Part shown: positions 8,535 to 17,102 of the stretch, one piece after another | Position numbering within the stretch: the stretch's first letter is position 1 | How the letters are laid out: each line of letters opens with the position of its first letter | NCBI RefSeq assembly: GCF_011397115.1 | Contig: NZ_AP022822.1 | Span: 248,001-312,000, forward strand | Reading direction: 5' to 3' | DNA: 64,000 nt | Source: Enterococcus saigonensis | Lineage (GTDB): Bacteria > Bacillota > Bacilli > Lactobacillales > Enterococcaceae | Program-made: the position numbers and the translations under genes | The notes under the pieces: generated by a model | The model's input: only the letters and a program-made list of their open reading frames with translations | Database searches by the model: none | What the model was told of the DNA's origin: nothing

Positions 8535-9419
8535 ATGCAAAGCATGACAGGTTTTGGTAAAGCAAGTGTAGAAAATTTGGGTTATCAAGTAGAAGTTGAA
8601 ATAAAAAGTGTGAATCATCGCTTTTTTGATTTGCAAATTCGTAATCCAAAACAAATCAATGAATTGGAAAATAAGATTCGTCAAACAGTGAAAAGAGCAG
8701 TCCAAAGAGGGCGAGTGGAAGTTTTCATCACCATTAACGAACTAGGAGATACTAATAAAGAGGTGATAATTCATTGGCCGTTAGTCGATAAATTGGTAAA
8801 TGAATTAAAAAAAGAAGCAGCCGCTCGCTATGGCGAAACGGAATTATCAACTGCACGAATTCTGGAACAAGTAGTCGCTTTGCCAGACTATGTGGAGGTA
8901 AAGCAAGCGCAAACTACTGGAGGGCAACTTGAATCTTTAGTTGTAGATGCTGTAAGCCAAGCTGTTACGGCATTAATTAAAAGCCGCAAACAAGAAGGGA
9001 CAGCTATTTTGTTTGTTTTACAAGAAAATGCGCAAGCACTCTTCACACAATTAGAAGCGTTGTCCCAGTTTAATACTATTTTTGAGAAAACATTTCGTCA
9101 ACGCTTTGAACAAAAGTTGCAAGAATTTCTGGGGAGTCAAGTTGATCAAGAGCGATTATTAACCGAAATGGCATTATTAATTGAGCGAGGCGACATTCAT
9201 GAAGAATTGGATCGACTAGCCATTCATTTGCAAAAATTTGCTGCTATTTTACAAAAGAAAACAGCAGTAGGTAGAGAATTAGATTTTCTGATTCAAGAAA
9301 TGAATCGAGAAATCAATACAATTGGTTCTAAAAGCGGTGCAATTGAAATTAAAGAATTTGTTGTTCAAATGAAGACAATTGTGGAAAAAATTCGTGAACA
9401 AGTTCAAAATGTGGAATAA
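8535..9419 (+). CDS. yloC: YicC/YloC family endoribonuclease
   Basis: The 294-residue protein has the family N-terminus MQSMTGFGKA, the VNHRFFD segment, and the conserved C-terminal end with RELDFLIQEMNREINTIGSK and KTIVEKIREQVQN. YicC proteins are endoribonucleases implicated in RNA decay; that is family knowledge. It starts 12 bases after the ydbC-like gene with AGGAG upstream. The order yloC, small gene, gmk, rpoZ, priA is the Bacillus order, which supports the assignment. No unusual feature. Confidence 0.95.
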   Translation: MQSMTGFGKASVENLGYQVEVEIKSVNHRFFDLQIRNPKQINELENKIRQTVKRAVQRGRVEVFITINELGDTNKEVIIHWPLVDKLVNELKKEAAARYGETELSTARILEQVVALPDYVEVKQAQTTGGQLESLVVDAVSQAVTALIKSRKQEGTAILFVLQENAQALFTQLEALSQFNTIFEKTFRQRFEQKLQEFLGSQVDQERLLTEMALLIERGDIHEELDRLAIHLQKFAAILQKKTAVGRELDFLIQEMNREINTIGSKSGAIEIKEFVVQMKTIVEKIREQVQNVE

Positions 9420-9477
9420 GAGGTCAAGTAAATAAGCGGATTAAAGAATTAAGGTAGTGAGAAAGGATGAAGATAAA

Positions 9478-9759
9478 ATGAAATATTATGATATTACTTT
9501 CCATGAAGTTTCCGGACGTGCGGTTATCAAACGGGCAGTTCCTTCTGAGCAAGCTCCTTTTGCTGCATGGCAAGATGCTTGTGTTAAAATTACGCCAGAA
9601 CAGTTATTTTTGATGGTAAATGAAACGAATGTGATTTTGGAACGTAAATTTATTACCAGAACAGACGTAGCAGAAGTAGCTGATCCAATAGATACCAATC
9701 AAAAACGTAAAGATGAGTTTACAACTATTGTGAATACGTTGTCGAATATGGGTTTTTAA
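9478..9759 (+). CDS. Small protein of unknown function
   Basis: This 93-residue protein begins MKYYDITFHEVSGRAVIKR and ends DEFTTIVNTLSNMGF. No signal peptide, membrane helix or known motif is seen; a mixed alpha/beta fold is likely. The ATG at 9478 has GAAAGGA ten bases upstream; the earlier in-frame GTG (9457) has no site. In Bacillus the position between yloC and gmk is held by a small gene, remA, but this sequence does not look like RemA. A promoter for gmk follows it, so it may end the ydbC-yloC transcript. Confidence 0.75.
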   Translation: MKYYDITFHEVSGRAVIKRAVPSEQAPFAAWQDACVKITPEQLFLMVNETNVILERKFITRTDVAEVADPIDTNQKRKDEFTTIVNTLSNMGF

Positions 9760-9938
9760 GGCAATAAGTCAGAGATATATGTGAATCTTGTTAAGCGATA
9801 ATAGATATCTTAAACAAAAAAGCTGCACTTTTTATCCAAAGGTAGCAATTTTGAACGTTTGCGTCTATAATAGAATCACTGTTAAAATTTGCGTAAAGTA
9901 AAAGTTGACCAGCAAACAAGAAGTGAAAGGACGTCAGT

Positions 9939-10553
9939 ATGTCAGAGCGAGGCTTATTAATTGTATTATCAGGGCCTTCTGGCGTTGGCAAGGGAACTGT
10001 GCGAAAAGCAATATTTGAAAGTGATGATAATGACTTTCAGTATTCTATTTCCATGACCACCCGCCCAATGCGAGAAGGAGAAGTTGAAGGGGTCGATTAT
10101 TATTTTCGTACCCGTGAAGAATTTGAAGAATTAATCGAAGCTGGGCAAATGTTAGAATATGCTGAATATGTCGGCAATTATTATGGTACGCCTCTTTCTT
10201 ATGTGGAAAAAACTTTAGATAAAGGCAAAGATGTATTTCTTGAAATTGAAGTCCAAGGGGCCCGTCAAGTAAAAGAAAAAGTGCCAGATGGCGTTTTTAT
10301 TTTCCTGACACCACCAGATTTACATGAATTGAAATCCCGTATTGTTGGTCGTGGTACAGATGCCGCTGAAGTGATTGAAGAGCGGATGAAAGTTGCCAGA
10401 GAAGAAATTGAAATGATGGCATTGTATGACTATGCTGTTGTAAATGATGAAGTGCCACTTGCAGTAGATAGAATTAAAGATATTATTGCCAGTGAACACT
10501 TCAGAGTCGATCGCGTGATCGGCAAATATATTAAAATGTTAAAGGAGATGTAG
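9939..10553 (+). CDS. gmk: Guanylate kinase
   Basis: Converts GMP (or dGMP) to GDP with ATP. It is essential for nucleotide supply and is a target of (p)ppGpp in Firmicutes. The 204-residue length is standard. The P-loop GPSGVGKGT is at residues 12-20, followed by SMTTRPMREGEVEGVDY, the GMP-binding region. A TATAAT at 9866-9871 with a poor -35 may drive it and the genes after it. The ribosome site GAAAGGA precedes the ATG. rpoZ begins six bases after its stop. Confidence 0.98.
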   Translation: MSERGLLIVLSGPSGVGKGTVRKAIFESDDNDFQYSISMTTRPMREGEVEGVDYYFRTREEFEELIEAGQMLEYAEYVGNYYGTPLSYVEKTLDKGKDVFLEIEVQGARQVKEKVPDGVFIFLTPPDLHELKSRIVGRGTDAAEVIEERMKVAREEIEMMALYDYAVVNDEVPLAVDRIKDIIASEHFRVDRVIGKYIKMLKEM

Positions 10554-10558
10554 TCAAA

Positions 10559-10864
10559 ATGATGCTACGCCCATCTATCGACTCATTATTAGATCGAGTA
10601 AATTCAAAATATTCATTAGTTATTTTATCTGCAAAACGTGCGCATGAATTAGATGCAGGGGCTAAACCAACATTAGATCAATTCGATTCAGTAAAAAATG
10701 TTGGTCGTGCACTAGAGGAAATTGATGCTGAAACATTAGTTAACGATCCGCATCCTGAAATCAAACGTGCGCGTTTGAAAATGGAACAAGAAGAAAATCA
10801 AGCGGCACAAAAACGTGAACAACAAGAATTAGAAGCCCGGATTCGGGAAGAACAAAATTTATAG
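10559..10864 (+). CDS. rpoZ: RNA polymerase omega subunit
   Basis: Omega stabilises beta' in RNA polymerase. The 101-residue protein begins MMLRPSIDSLLDRVNSKYSLVILSAKRA, the RpoZ signature (given here in part: PSIDSLL, SKYSLV, AKRAHEL). The C-terminal third is a charged helix rich in Glu and Gln. Two consecutive ATG codons occur; the first is annotated, and the second (10562) is equally possible. The ribosome site AAGGAGAT lies in the end of gmk, so translation is likely coupled. A terminator follows. Confidence 0.96.
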   Translation: MMLRPSIDSLLDRVNSKYSLVILSAKRAHELDAGAKPTLDQFDSVKNVGRALEEIDAETLVNDPHPEIKRARLKMEQEENQAAQKREQQELEARIREEQNL

Positions 10865-10898
10865 ACTCAAAGAGTACTATTTTTGACCAATAAAAAGA

Positions 10899-10941
10899 AA
10901 AATGTGGCATGTTGTATCTTTACAACGTGCCACATTTTTTG
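10899..10941 (+). terminator. Terminator after rpoZ
   Basis: A 16-bp stem with one G-T pair: AATGTGGCATGTTGTA (10901-10916) / TACAACGTGCCACATT (10921-10936), followed by TTTTTT-type sequence. Confidence 0.93.
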
Positions 10942-11095
10942 CCAGTTGCTACTTAACTGAAGTGTAATCGGCAATGATTGAAAGCTAGTTCACTTGAAAG
11001 ATCTTTTTATCCAGTGTAATTTCTAAATTTTCATTTGATTGACAGACAAACTTTCTTATTTTTAGTAGAATATAGCGGAGAAGGAGGGGAGTGAC

Positions 11096-13501
11096 GTGTA
11101 TCCTCTAGCAGAAGTTATCGTAGATGTGCCTACGATGCAGACAGATCAACCCTTTACGTATTTAATTCCGACTGAGTTACAACCTGTGGTCCAAAAAGGA
11201 ATGCGTGTTGAAGTTCCTTTTGGTAAAGGAAATCGTCATATTCAAGGCTTTGTAGTGGGTTTAAGTGAAACTGCCACTTTAGACGAACGCTTAAAACCTA
11301 TTATTCGCGTTTTAGATATAGCGCCGGTTTTGAATGCTGAATTATTGGCATTAGCTGATTATATGAAAGAAACAACTTATGCTTTTAAAATCACATGCTT
11401 GCAGACGATGTTACCAAGTGTGATGAAGGCAGAATATAAAAAGACTATTATTTTAGTAGATACTACTAGTGAAGCTGCGCAATATTTTCCCGTCAGCGGT
11501 GAAATAGATTATGACCAAGCGCAAAAAGATGGACTATTACCCAAATTAATGAAGTTTCGCCAAGAAAATATCGTTGATATTCGCTATGAAGTTCATAATA
11601 AAAATCGCGTGAAAACGCTGCGAATGGTGAATTCTTTAATTGATGAAAAAAAAGCTGCTGAAATTTTACAAACACTTCGTAAAGGGTCGTTACGAAAAGC
11701 ACAACTTGTAGAAATATTAGGCAGTCAAACCGAAGCTTTACCGGTAAAATATTTTACTAACTTAGGTGTTTCAACAGCGCATTTAAATCAAGGCGTAAAA
11801 GATGGCTGGTTAGAAATTTTGGAAGTGGAGACTTATCGTGATCCTTTTGCCAATCACGAATTTGAAACAACAACGAATCTTGCTTTGAATACACAACAGG
11901 CAAAAGCAGTAAATAAAATTTTGACGGCTTATAAAAAAGAACAAGCAGAAACTTTTTTATTAGAAGGTATTACAGGTAGCGGTAAAACAGAAGTGTATCT
12001 ACAAGCCATTCAACACGTTTTAAAAGACGGAAAAACCGCAATTATGTTAGTACCAGAAATTGCTTTAACACCACAAATGGTTGAGCGATTTAAAAGCCGA
12101 TTAAAAGATGCGGTGGCGGTTTTGCATAGTGGTTTATCCCAAGGCGAGCGCTATGATGAATGGCGCAAAATTGAAAGAGGAAAAGCGCAAGTTGTGGTAG
12201 GGGCTCGTTCTGCAATTTTTGCACCATTGGAAAATATTGGTCTAATTATTGTTGATGAAGAGCATGAAGCAACGTATAAACAAGAAGAAGCGCCACGTTA
12301 TCATGCGCGTGATTTAGCAATTTGGCGCAGTCGTTATCATCATTGTCCAGTTGTTTTAGGAAGTGCGACGCCTTCTTTAGAGTCCCGTGCACGGGCACAA
12401 AAAAAGGTATATACTTTATTACCTTTGCAAAAACGCGCTAATCCGGCTGCTCTTTTGCCAACAATTGAAGTTGTTGATTTAAAAGATGAATATAGTAAAG
12501 GGAATATGTCGTCTTTTTCATTGGTTTTGCAAGAAAAAATGCGAGATCGATTAAATAAAGGGGAACAAATTGTTTTATTGTTAAATCGTAGAGGTTATTC
12601 TTCTTTTATGATGTGTCGTGATTGTGGTTATGTTTTAGATTGCCCCAATTGTGATATTTCATTGACATTACACATGGATACCAAAACAATGCGGTGCCAT
12701 TATTGTGGTCATGAAGAAGCAATTCCCCATAAATGTCCAGAGTGCGGTAGTAAAAAAATTAGTTATTACGGGACAGGAACGCAGAAAATAGAAGCAGAAC
12801 TTCAAGAATTATTACCAGAAGCGCGGATTTTACGGATGGACGTTGATACGACTCGTAAAAAAGGAGCTCACGAAAGAATATTAAATGCTTTTGGTGCGAA
12901 AAAAGCAGATATTTTACTGGGAACCCAAATGATTGCCAAGGGATTAGATTTTCCAGATATTACGCTAGTGGGCGTTTTAAACGCGGATACCGCATTAAAC
13001 TTACCAGATTTTCGTTCAAGTGAACGAACGTTTCAACTATTAACGCAAGTTAGTGGTCGAGCGGGTCGTGCAAAAAAAGCCGGCGAAGTTGTAATCCAAA
13101 CCTTTAATCCGGAACACTATGCTATCTCATTGGCTAAACTACAAGACTATGAACGCTTTTACCAACAAGAGATGATAATGCGACATCAAGCAGGATATCC
13201 ACCTTATTACTTCACAGTAAAATTAACGGTGAGCCATGAAACAGAAGTTCAAGCAGCACAAAAAAGTTTTCAGCTAGCACGGCAATTACAAGAAGTTTTG
13301 AGTCCACAATCTTTACTTTTGGGCCCTACACCAAGTGCTATTATGCGGATTAAAAACCGTTATTATTACCAAATTATTATCAAATATAAGCAGGAACCAG
13401 CTTTAAAGTCGCTATTGGAACAAATTTTAGATGAGAGTCAAATTGATCAGCGAAGAGGACTCTATGTATCGATTGATAATGAACCTTTGAATTTTATTTA
13501 G
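11096..13501 (+). CDS. priA: Primosomal helicase PriA
   Basis: PriA recognises stalled or repaired forks and reloads the replisome. At 801 residues it has the normal Firmicutes length. Order: 3'-end-binding N-terminal domain, winged helix, helicase lobe with Walker A GITGSGKT (291-298) and DEEH box (387-390), then a zinc region with eight cysteines in CxxC pairs from Cys507 (CRDCGYVLDCPNC, CHYCG, CPECG), and the second helicase lobe with QVSGRAGRA. It starts at GTG 11096 after AAGGAGGGG. TTGACA at 11039-11044 is a candidate -35 for the priA-def-fmt-rsmB-ireP-ireK run, although the -10 is unclear. Confidence 0.98.
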   Translation: MYPLAEVIVDVPTMQTDQPFTYLIPTELQPVVQKGMRVEVPFGKGNRHIQGFVVGLSETATLDERLKPIIRVLDIAPVLNAELLALADYMKETTYAFKITCLQTMLPSVMKAEYKKTIILVDTTSEAAQYFPVSGEIDYDQAQKDGLLPKLMKFRQENIVDIRYEVHNKNRVKTLRMVNSLIDEKKAAEILQTLRKGSLRKAQLVEILGSQTEALPVKYFTNLGVSTAHLNQGVKDGWLEILEVETYRDPFANHEFETTTNLALNTQQAKAVNKILTAYKKEQAETFLLEGITGSGKTEVYLQAIQHVLKDGKTAIMLVPEIALTPQMVERFKSRLKDAVAVLHSGLSQGERYDEWRKIERGKAQVVVGARSAIFAPLENIGLIIVDEEHEATYKQEEAPRYHARDLAIWRSRYHHCPVVLGSATPSLESRARAQKKVYTLLPLQKRANPAALLPTIEVVDLKDEYSKGNMSSFSLVLQEKMRDRLNKGEQIVLLLNRRGYSSFMMCRDCGYVLDCPNCDISLTLHMDTKTMRCHYCGHEEAIPHKCPECGSKKISYYGTGTQKIEAELQELLPEARILRMDVDTTRKKGAHERILNAFGAKKADILLGTQMIAKGLDFPDITLVGVLNADTALNLPDFRSSERTFQLLTQVSGRAGRAKKAGEVVIQTFNPEHYAISLAKLQDYERFYQQEMIMRHQAGYPPYYFTVKLTVSHETEVQAAQKSFQLARQLQEVLSPQSLLLGPTPSAIMRIKNRYYYQIIIKYKQEPALKSLLEQILDESQIDQRRGLYVSIDNEPLNFI

Positions 13502-13563
13502 TTGCTATTGTTTGTAGTAATTTTAACGTAAAAAAAATGACTACTAAAAAGTTAGGAGTATAT

Positions 13564-14055
13564 ATGCCTTATCCCATTTTATTAGATCCAGACCGCCGCT
13601 TGCGGCAAGAAAGTCATGAAGTAACTGAAATTACCGATGAACTGATACTGATGTTAGACAAAATGTATGAAACAATGGTGTTGCACGATGGTATTGGGAT
13701 TGCGGCGCCACAAATTGGTAAAAATCTGCAAGTTGCAATTGTCGAACTAGATGAAGAAGAACGTTTTGAAATGTTTAATCCCAAAATTATTGAAAAAAAA
13801 GGTAGCACCATAGATGTAGAGGGCTGTCTAAGTATTCCTCATGTTTATGGTACCGTTAAACGAGCGGACTTAATTACCCTACGTTTTTATGATCGTGAAG
13901 GTGATGAATTGGAAGTAGAAGCAGACGGTTATCTTTCTCGCGCAATTCAACATGAGATTGATCATCTCCATGGCATCTTATTTACTGATAAAGTTATTGA
14001 ATATATTAAAGAAGAAGATTTGGAAACATATATGGAGGAGCATGAAGATGACTAA
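13564..14055 (+). CDS. def: Peptide deformylase
   Basis: A metal hydrolase that removes the formyl group from nascent N-terminal Met. All three family motifs are present: GIGIAAPQ, EGCLS and QHEIDHLHG, giving the Cys and two His metal ligands. The start at ATG 13564 (163 residues) follows TTAGGAG; an in-frame ATG at 13537 lacks a site. This is the shorter type that lies beside fmt. Its end overlaps the fmt start by eight bases, so the deformylase and formyltransferase are translationally coupled. Confidence 0.97.
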   Translation: MPYPILLDPDRRLRQESHEVTEITDELILMLDKMYETMVLHDGIGIAAPQIGKNLQVAIVELDEEERFEMFNPKIIEKKGSTIDVEGCLSIPHVYGTVKRADLITLRFYDREGDELEVEADGYLSRAIQHEIDHLHGILFTDKVIEYIKEEDLETYMEEHEDD

Positions 14056-14992
14056 AATTGTTTTTATGGGCACACCGACTTTTTCTGTGCCAATTTTAGA
14101 AGGTTTGCTAGAATCCGGTTATGAAGTTTTGGCAGTGGTGACACAGCCAGATCGTCCAGTAGGGCGTAAGCATACCATTACGCCGCCACCAGTAAAAGTT
14201 GCAGCTTTAAAACATGATTTACTTGTTTTACAACCCGAAAAAATTAGTGGTTCACTTGAAATGGCAAAAATTGCGGAATTAGCACCAGATTTAATCATAA
14301 CAGCTGCTTTTGGTCAGTTTTTGCCGGAAAAATTATTACAAATTCCTCGGCTGGGCGCGATAAATGTTCATGCGTCTTTGTTGCCCAAATATCGTGGCGG
14401 CGCACCCGTTCATTATGCCATTATGAATGGCGATGATAAGACTGGCGTAACGATTATGGAAATGATCAAAAAAATGGATGCAGGTGCAATTTATAAACAA
14501 GCAGAAATTCCGATTACAAAAAATGATGATGTGGGAACAATGTTTGAAAAATTGAGTTTATTAGGAAAAGAATTATTGTTAGATACGTTGCCAGACTTAA
14601 TTACTGGTAACGTCACAAAAATTCCGCAAAAAGAAGATGAAGTAACTTTTTCACCTAATATTACGCGGGAGCAAGAAATGATTGATTGGCAAAAAACGGC
14701 TGAGGCCATCGACAATCACGTTCGTGGGTTGCGACCTTGGCCGATTGCATTTACCACCTATGAAGGCGTACGTTGGAAAATTTGGAATGTAACACCATTA
14801 AATGAAACGACAAAAGAGATACCCGGTACAATTATTAAAAAAGATAAAAGTCAATTGTGGGTGGCTTGTGGGGCTAATTCAGTTTTAGCCCTAAATGAAT
14901 TGCAACCAGCAGGAAAAGGCAAACAAACTATCACAGCCTTTTTAAATGGTGTTGGTCAAAAAGTAATGCAAGGAGATAAATTAGGTGAGTAA
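14048..14992 (+). CDS. fmt: Methionyl-tRNA formyltransferase
   Basis: Formylates Met-tRNA(fMet) with 10-formyl-tetrahydrofolate for initiation. The start is set at ATG 14048 because GGAGGAG (14034-14040) lies seven bases before it; this gives MTKIVFMGTPTFSVPIL, the usual N-terminus, and 314 residues. The catalytic segment HASLLPKYRGGAPVHYAIMNGD is intact, and the C-terminal tRNA-binding domain starts near WDQ-like DWQKTAEAID. It overlaps def upstream and rsmB downstream. Confidence 0.98.
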   Translation: MTKIVFMGTPTFSVPILEGLLESGYEVLAVVTQPDRPVGRKHTITPPPVKVAALKHDLLVLQPEKISGSLEMAKIAELAPDLIITAAFGQFLPEKLLQIPRLGAINVHASLLPKYRGGAPVHYAIMNGDDKTGVTIMEMIKKMDAGAIYKQAEIPITKNDDVGTMFEKLSLLGKELLLDTLPDLITGNVTKIPQKEDEVTFSPNITREQEMIDWQKTAEAIDNHVRGLRPWPIAFTTYEGVRWKIWNVTPLNETTKEIPGTIIKKDKSQLWVACGANSVLALNELQPAGKGKQTITAFLNGVGQKVMQGDKLGE

Positions 14993-16349
14993 TAAAATTC
15001 CCAAATCTATGAAAAAATCTGTACGTTTTGTCGCACTTCATGCGTTAGAACGCGTGGAAAAAGGCGGGGCATATTCAAATCTGTTAATCAATGATGCCAT
15101 TTCAAAAGGGCAACTTTCAGACAAAGATGCGCGCCTTTTAACTGGACTTGTGTATGGTACAATCGCTAGACAATTGTTGCTCGATTATTATCTGTCACCT
15201 TTTTTAAAAGATGCAAAAAAAGTTGATACTTGGGTAAAATTGTTATTGCGTCTTTCTTTGTTTCAATTGCTTTATTTTGATAAAGTGCCAGCACATGCCA
15301 TTTTAAATGAAGCAACGGAAATTGCCAAAGTACGAGGAAATATCGGTATTGGGAAATTTGTTAATGGCGTTTTGCGCAATGTACAACGTAAAGGTGTTCC
15401 TAAGATTGAGGCTATCAAAGATCCACTAGAAAGACTCGCAACAGAAATTAGTATGCCATTGTGGTTAACAGAAAAATTTGTGCACCAAATTGGTGAGGAA
15501 AACACTCGTAAATTAGGATTATCATTATTTGAAGTTAGTCATGTTTCTGCTCGAGTAGACTTACGCAGTATCACACGAGCAGAAGCAATTGCAACATTAG
15601 CAGAAGATGAGATAAAAGCAGCAGAAAGTATTGTCTCTCCTTATGGCATTGTTGCCAAAAAGGGTTTCTTAGCTGGAAGTCAACTTTTCCAATATGGAGC
15701 ATTAACGGTACAAGACGAAAGTTCAATGCTCGTTGCACCGGCCTTACAAATCAAAGAAGATATGAAAGTTTTAGATGCCTGTGCTGCACCAGGGGGCAAG
15801 ACAACACATATTGCAACATTTCTTGATGCGGCTGTTGGCGGAAAAGTTACCGCTTTAGATATTCACAGTCAAAAAGTAAAATTGATTAAAGAAAATGCTG
15901 CCCGACTCCGAGTAGAAGACGTAGTTACGACACAGCAATTAGACGCTAGAGAAGTTCATGAAGAATTTGAAGCAGGATTCTTTGATCGAATTTTAGTGGA
16001 CGCCCCTTGTTCAGGTTTGGGTTTGATGCGTCGTAAACCAGATATAAAATATCAAAAAAAAGCGAGTGATTTTGAACGTTTACCGATTATTCAGCAAGAA
16101 ATTTTGAATAGTGTCGCACAGACATTAAAACCGGGAGGCTTACTCGTCTACAGTACGTGTACAATTTTGAAAGAAGAAAATCAAGAAGTCGTTATGCGCT
16201 TTTTACAAGAACATCCTGAATTTAAGTTAGTACCAGTAGTTGCAAATGAATTAATCACAAGTAAACTAGAAGATGAGATGTTAACGTTGTATCCACAAGA
16301 CTTTATGACAGATGGATTTTTCATTAGTTGTCTAAAAAAGGAAAAATGA
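14985..16349 (+). CDS. rsmB: 16S rRNA m5C967 methyltransferase RsmB
   Basis: Uses S-adenosylmethionine to methylate C967 of 16S rRNA. The 454-residue protein has an N-terminal NusB-like RNA-binding domain (about 10-150) and a Rossmann methyltransferase domain with DACAAPGGKTTHIA (SAM), VDAPCSGLG and the catalytic cysteine segment YSTCTI. It starts at GTG 14985, eight bases inside fmt, with AAGGAGA upstream. The next gene follows after nine bases. Typical family member. Confidence 0.97.
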   Translation: MSNKIPKSMKKSVRFVALHALERVEKGGAYSNLLINDAISKGQLSDKDARLLTGLVYGTIARQLLLDYYLSPFLKDAKKVDTWVKLLLRLSLFQLLYFDKVPAHAILNEATEIAKVRGNIGIGKFVNGVLRNVQRKGVPKIEAIKDPLERLATEISMPLWLTEKFVHQIGEENTRKLGLSLFEVSHVSARVDLRSITRAEAIATLAEDEIKAAESIVSPYGIVAKKGFLAGSQLFQYGALTVQDESSMLVAPALQIKEDMKVLDACAAPGGKTTHIATFLDAAVGGKVTALDIHSQKVKLIKENAARLRVEDVVTTQQLDAREVHEEFEAGFFDRILVDAPCSGLGLMRRKPDIKYQKKASDFERLPIIQQEILNSVAQTLKPGGLLVYSTCTILKEENQEVVMRFLQEHPEFKLVPVVANELITSKLEDEMLTLYPQDFMTDGFFISCLKKEK

Positions 16350-16358
16350 GGTGATAAG

Positions 16359-17102
16359 ATGCAGATTCGTTTTCAAACGGACGTGGGGAAAAAGCGTAAT
16401 AGTAACCAAGATTATGTCGCTATTTTTAAAAACCAAGTTGGTGTTACTTTAGCAGTTTTAGCTGATGGTATGGGAGGACACCAAGCTGGGGATGTAGCGA
16501 GTAAAGTGGCGGTGGAAGGTATTGGCAAAAAATGGCAGGACACCAATCTTACTTCACCGGAAAAAGCTTGTTCATGGTTTGTAACGGCCATTCAAGCTGC
16601 TAATGAAGTTGTCTATAACTTAGGCCAAGAAAAACCAGAACTACAAGGAATGGGAACGACAATTGTCTGTGTCGCAGTCTTTGAAGAAGAATTCGCTTTA
16701 GCTCATGTTGGAGATAGCCGCATGTACTTAGTTCGTGACCACGAAATTACCCAATTGACAGAAGATCATTCTTTAGTAAATGAGTTGGTTTTATCTGGTG
16801 AAATTACAAAAGAGATGGCAGCCACTCATCCACGCCGTAACGTATTGACGCGATCGGTGGGGATGCCTGGATCAGTAGAGGTAGACATTGCGAGTCACTT
16901 TTATAAAGCGGGAGATTATTTATTACTCACTTCAGATGGCTTAACGAATATGTTAGCTGATGATGTAATTAAGTGGATTATAGATGAGCCGATTACATTA
17001 GACGAAAAAGTTGAAAAATTAATTTCCGGAGCTAATGATGCGGGTGGCGCAGATAATATTACCGTCTTACTAATTGAAATCGGAGGAAGTGCTCATGATT
17101 GA
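16359..17102 (+). CDS. ireP: PP2C-type Ser/Thr phosphatase (IreP/Stp)
   Basis: Reverses phosphorylation by the PASTA kinase encoded next. The 247-residue soluble protein has the metal-binding acidic residues of bacterial PP2C: Asp18 in NSNQDY, Asp36-Gly37 in LADGMGGHQAG, the HVGDSR segment, and the C-terminal TSDGLTNM and GGADNITV. GAGGTGA precedes the ATG. Its last eight bases overlap the kinase start, giving coupled translation. In Enterococcus this pair is called IreP/IreK and governs cephalosporin tolerance; the name here rests on that family knowledge. Confidence 0.96.
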   Translation: MQIRFQTDVGKKRNSNQDYVAIFKNQVGVTLAVLADGMGGHQAGDVASKVAVEGIGKKWQDTNLTSPEKACSWFVTAIQAANEVVYNLGQEKPELQGMGTTIVCVAVFEEEFALAHVGDSRMYLVRDHEITQLTEDHSLVNELVLSGEITKEMAATHPRRNVLTRSVGMPGSVEVDIASHFYKAGDYLLLTSDGLTNMLADDVIKWIIDEPITLDEKVEKLISGANDAGGADNITVLLIEIGGSAHD

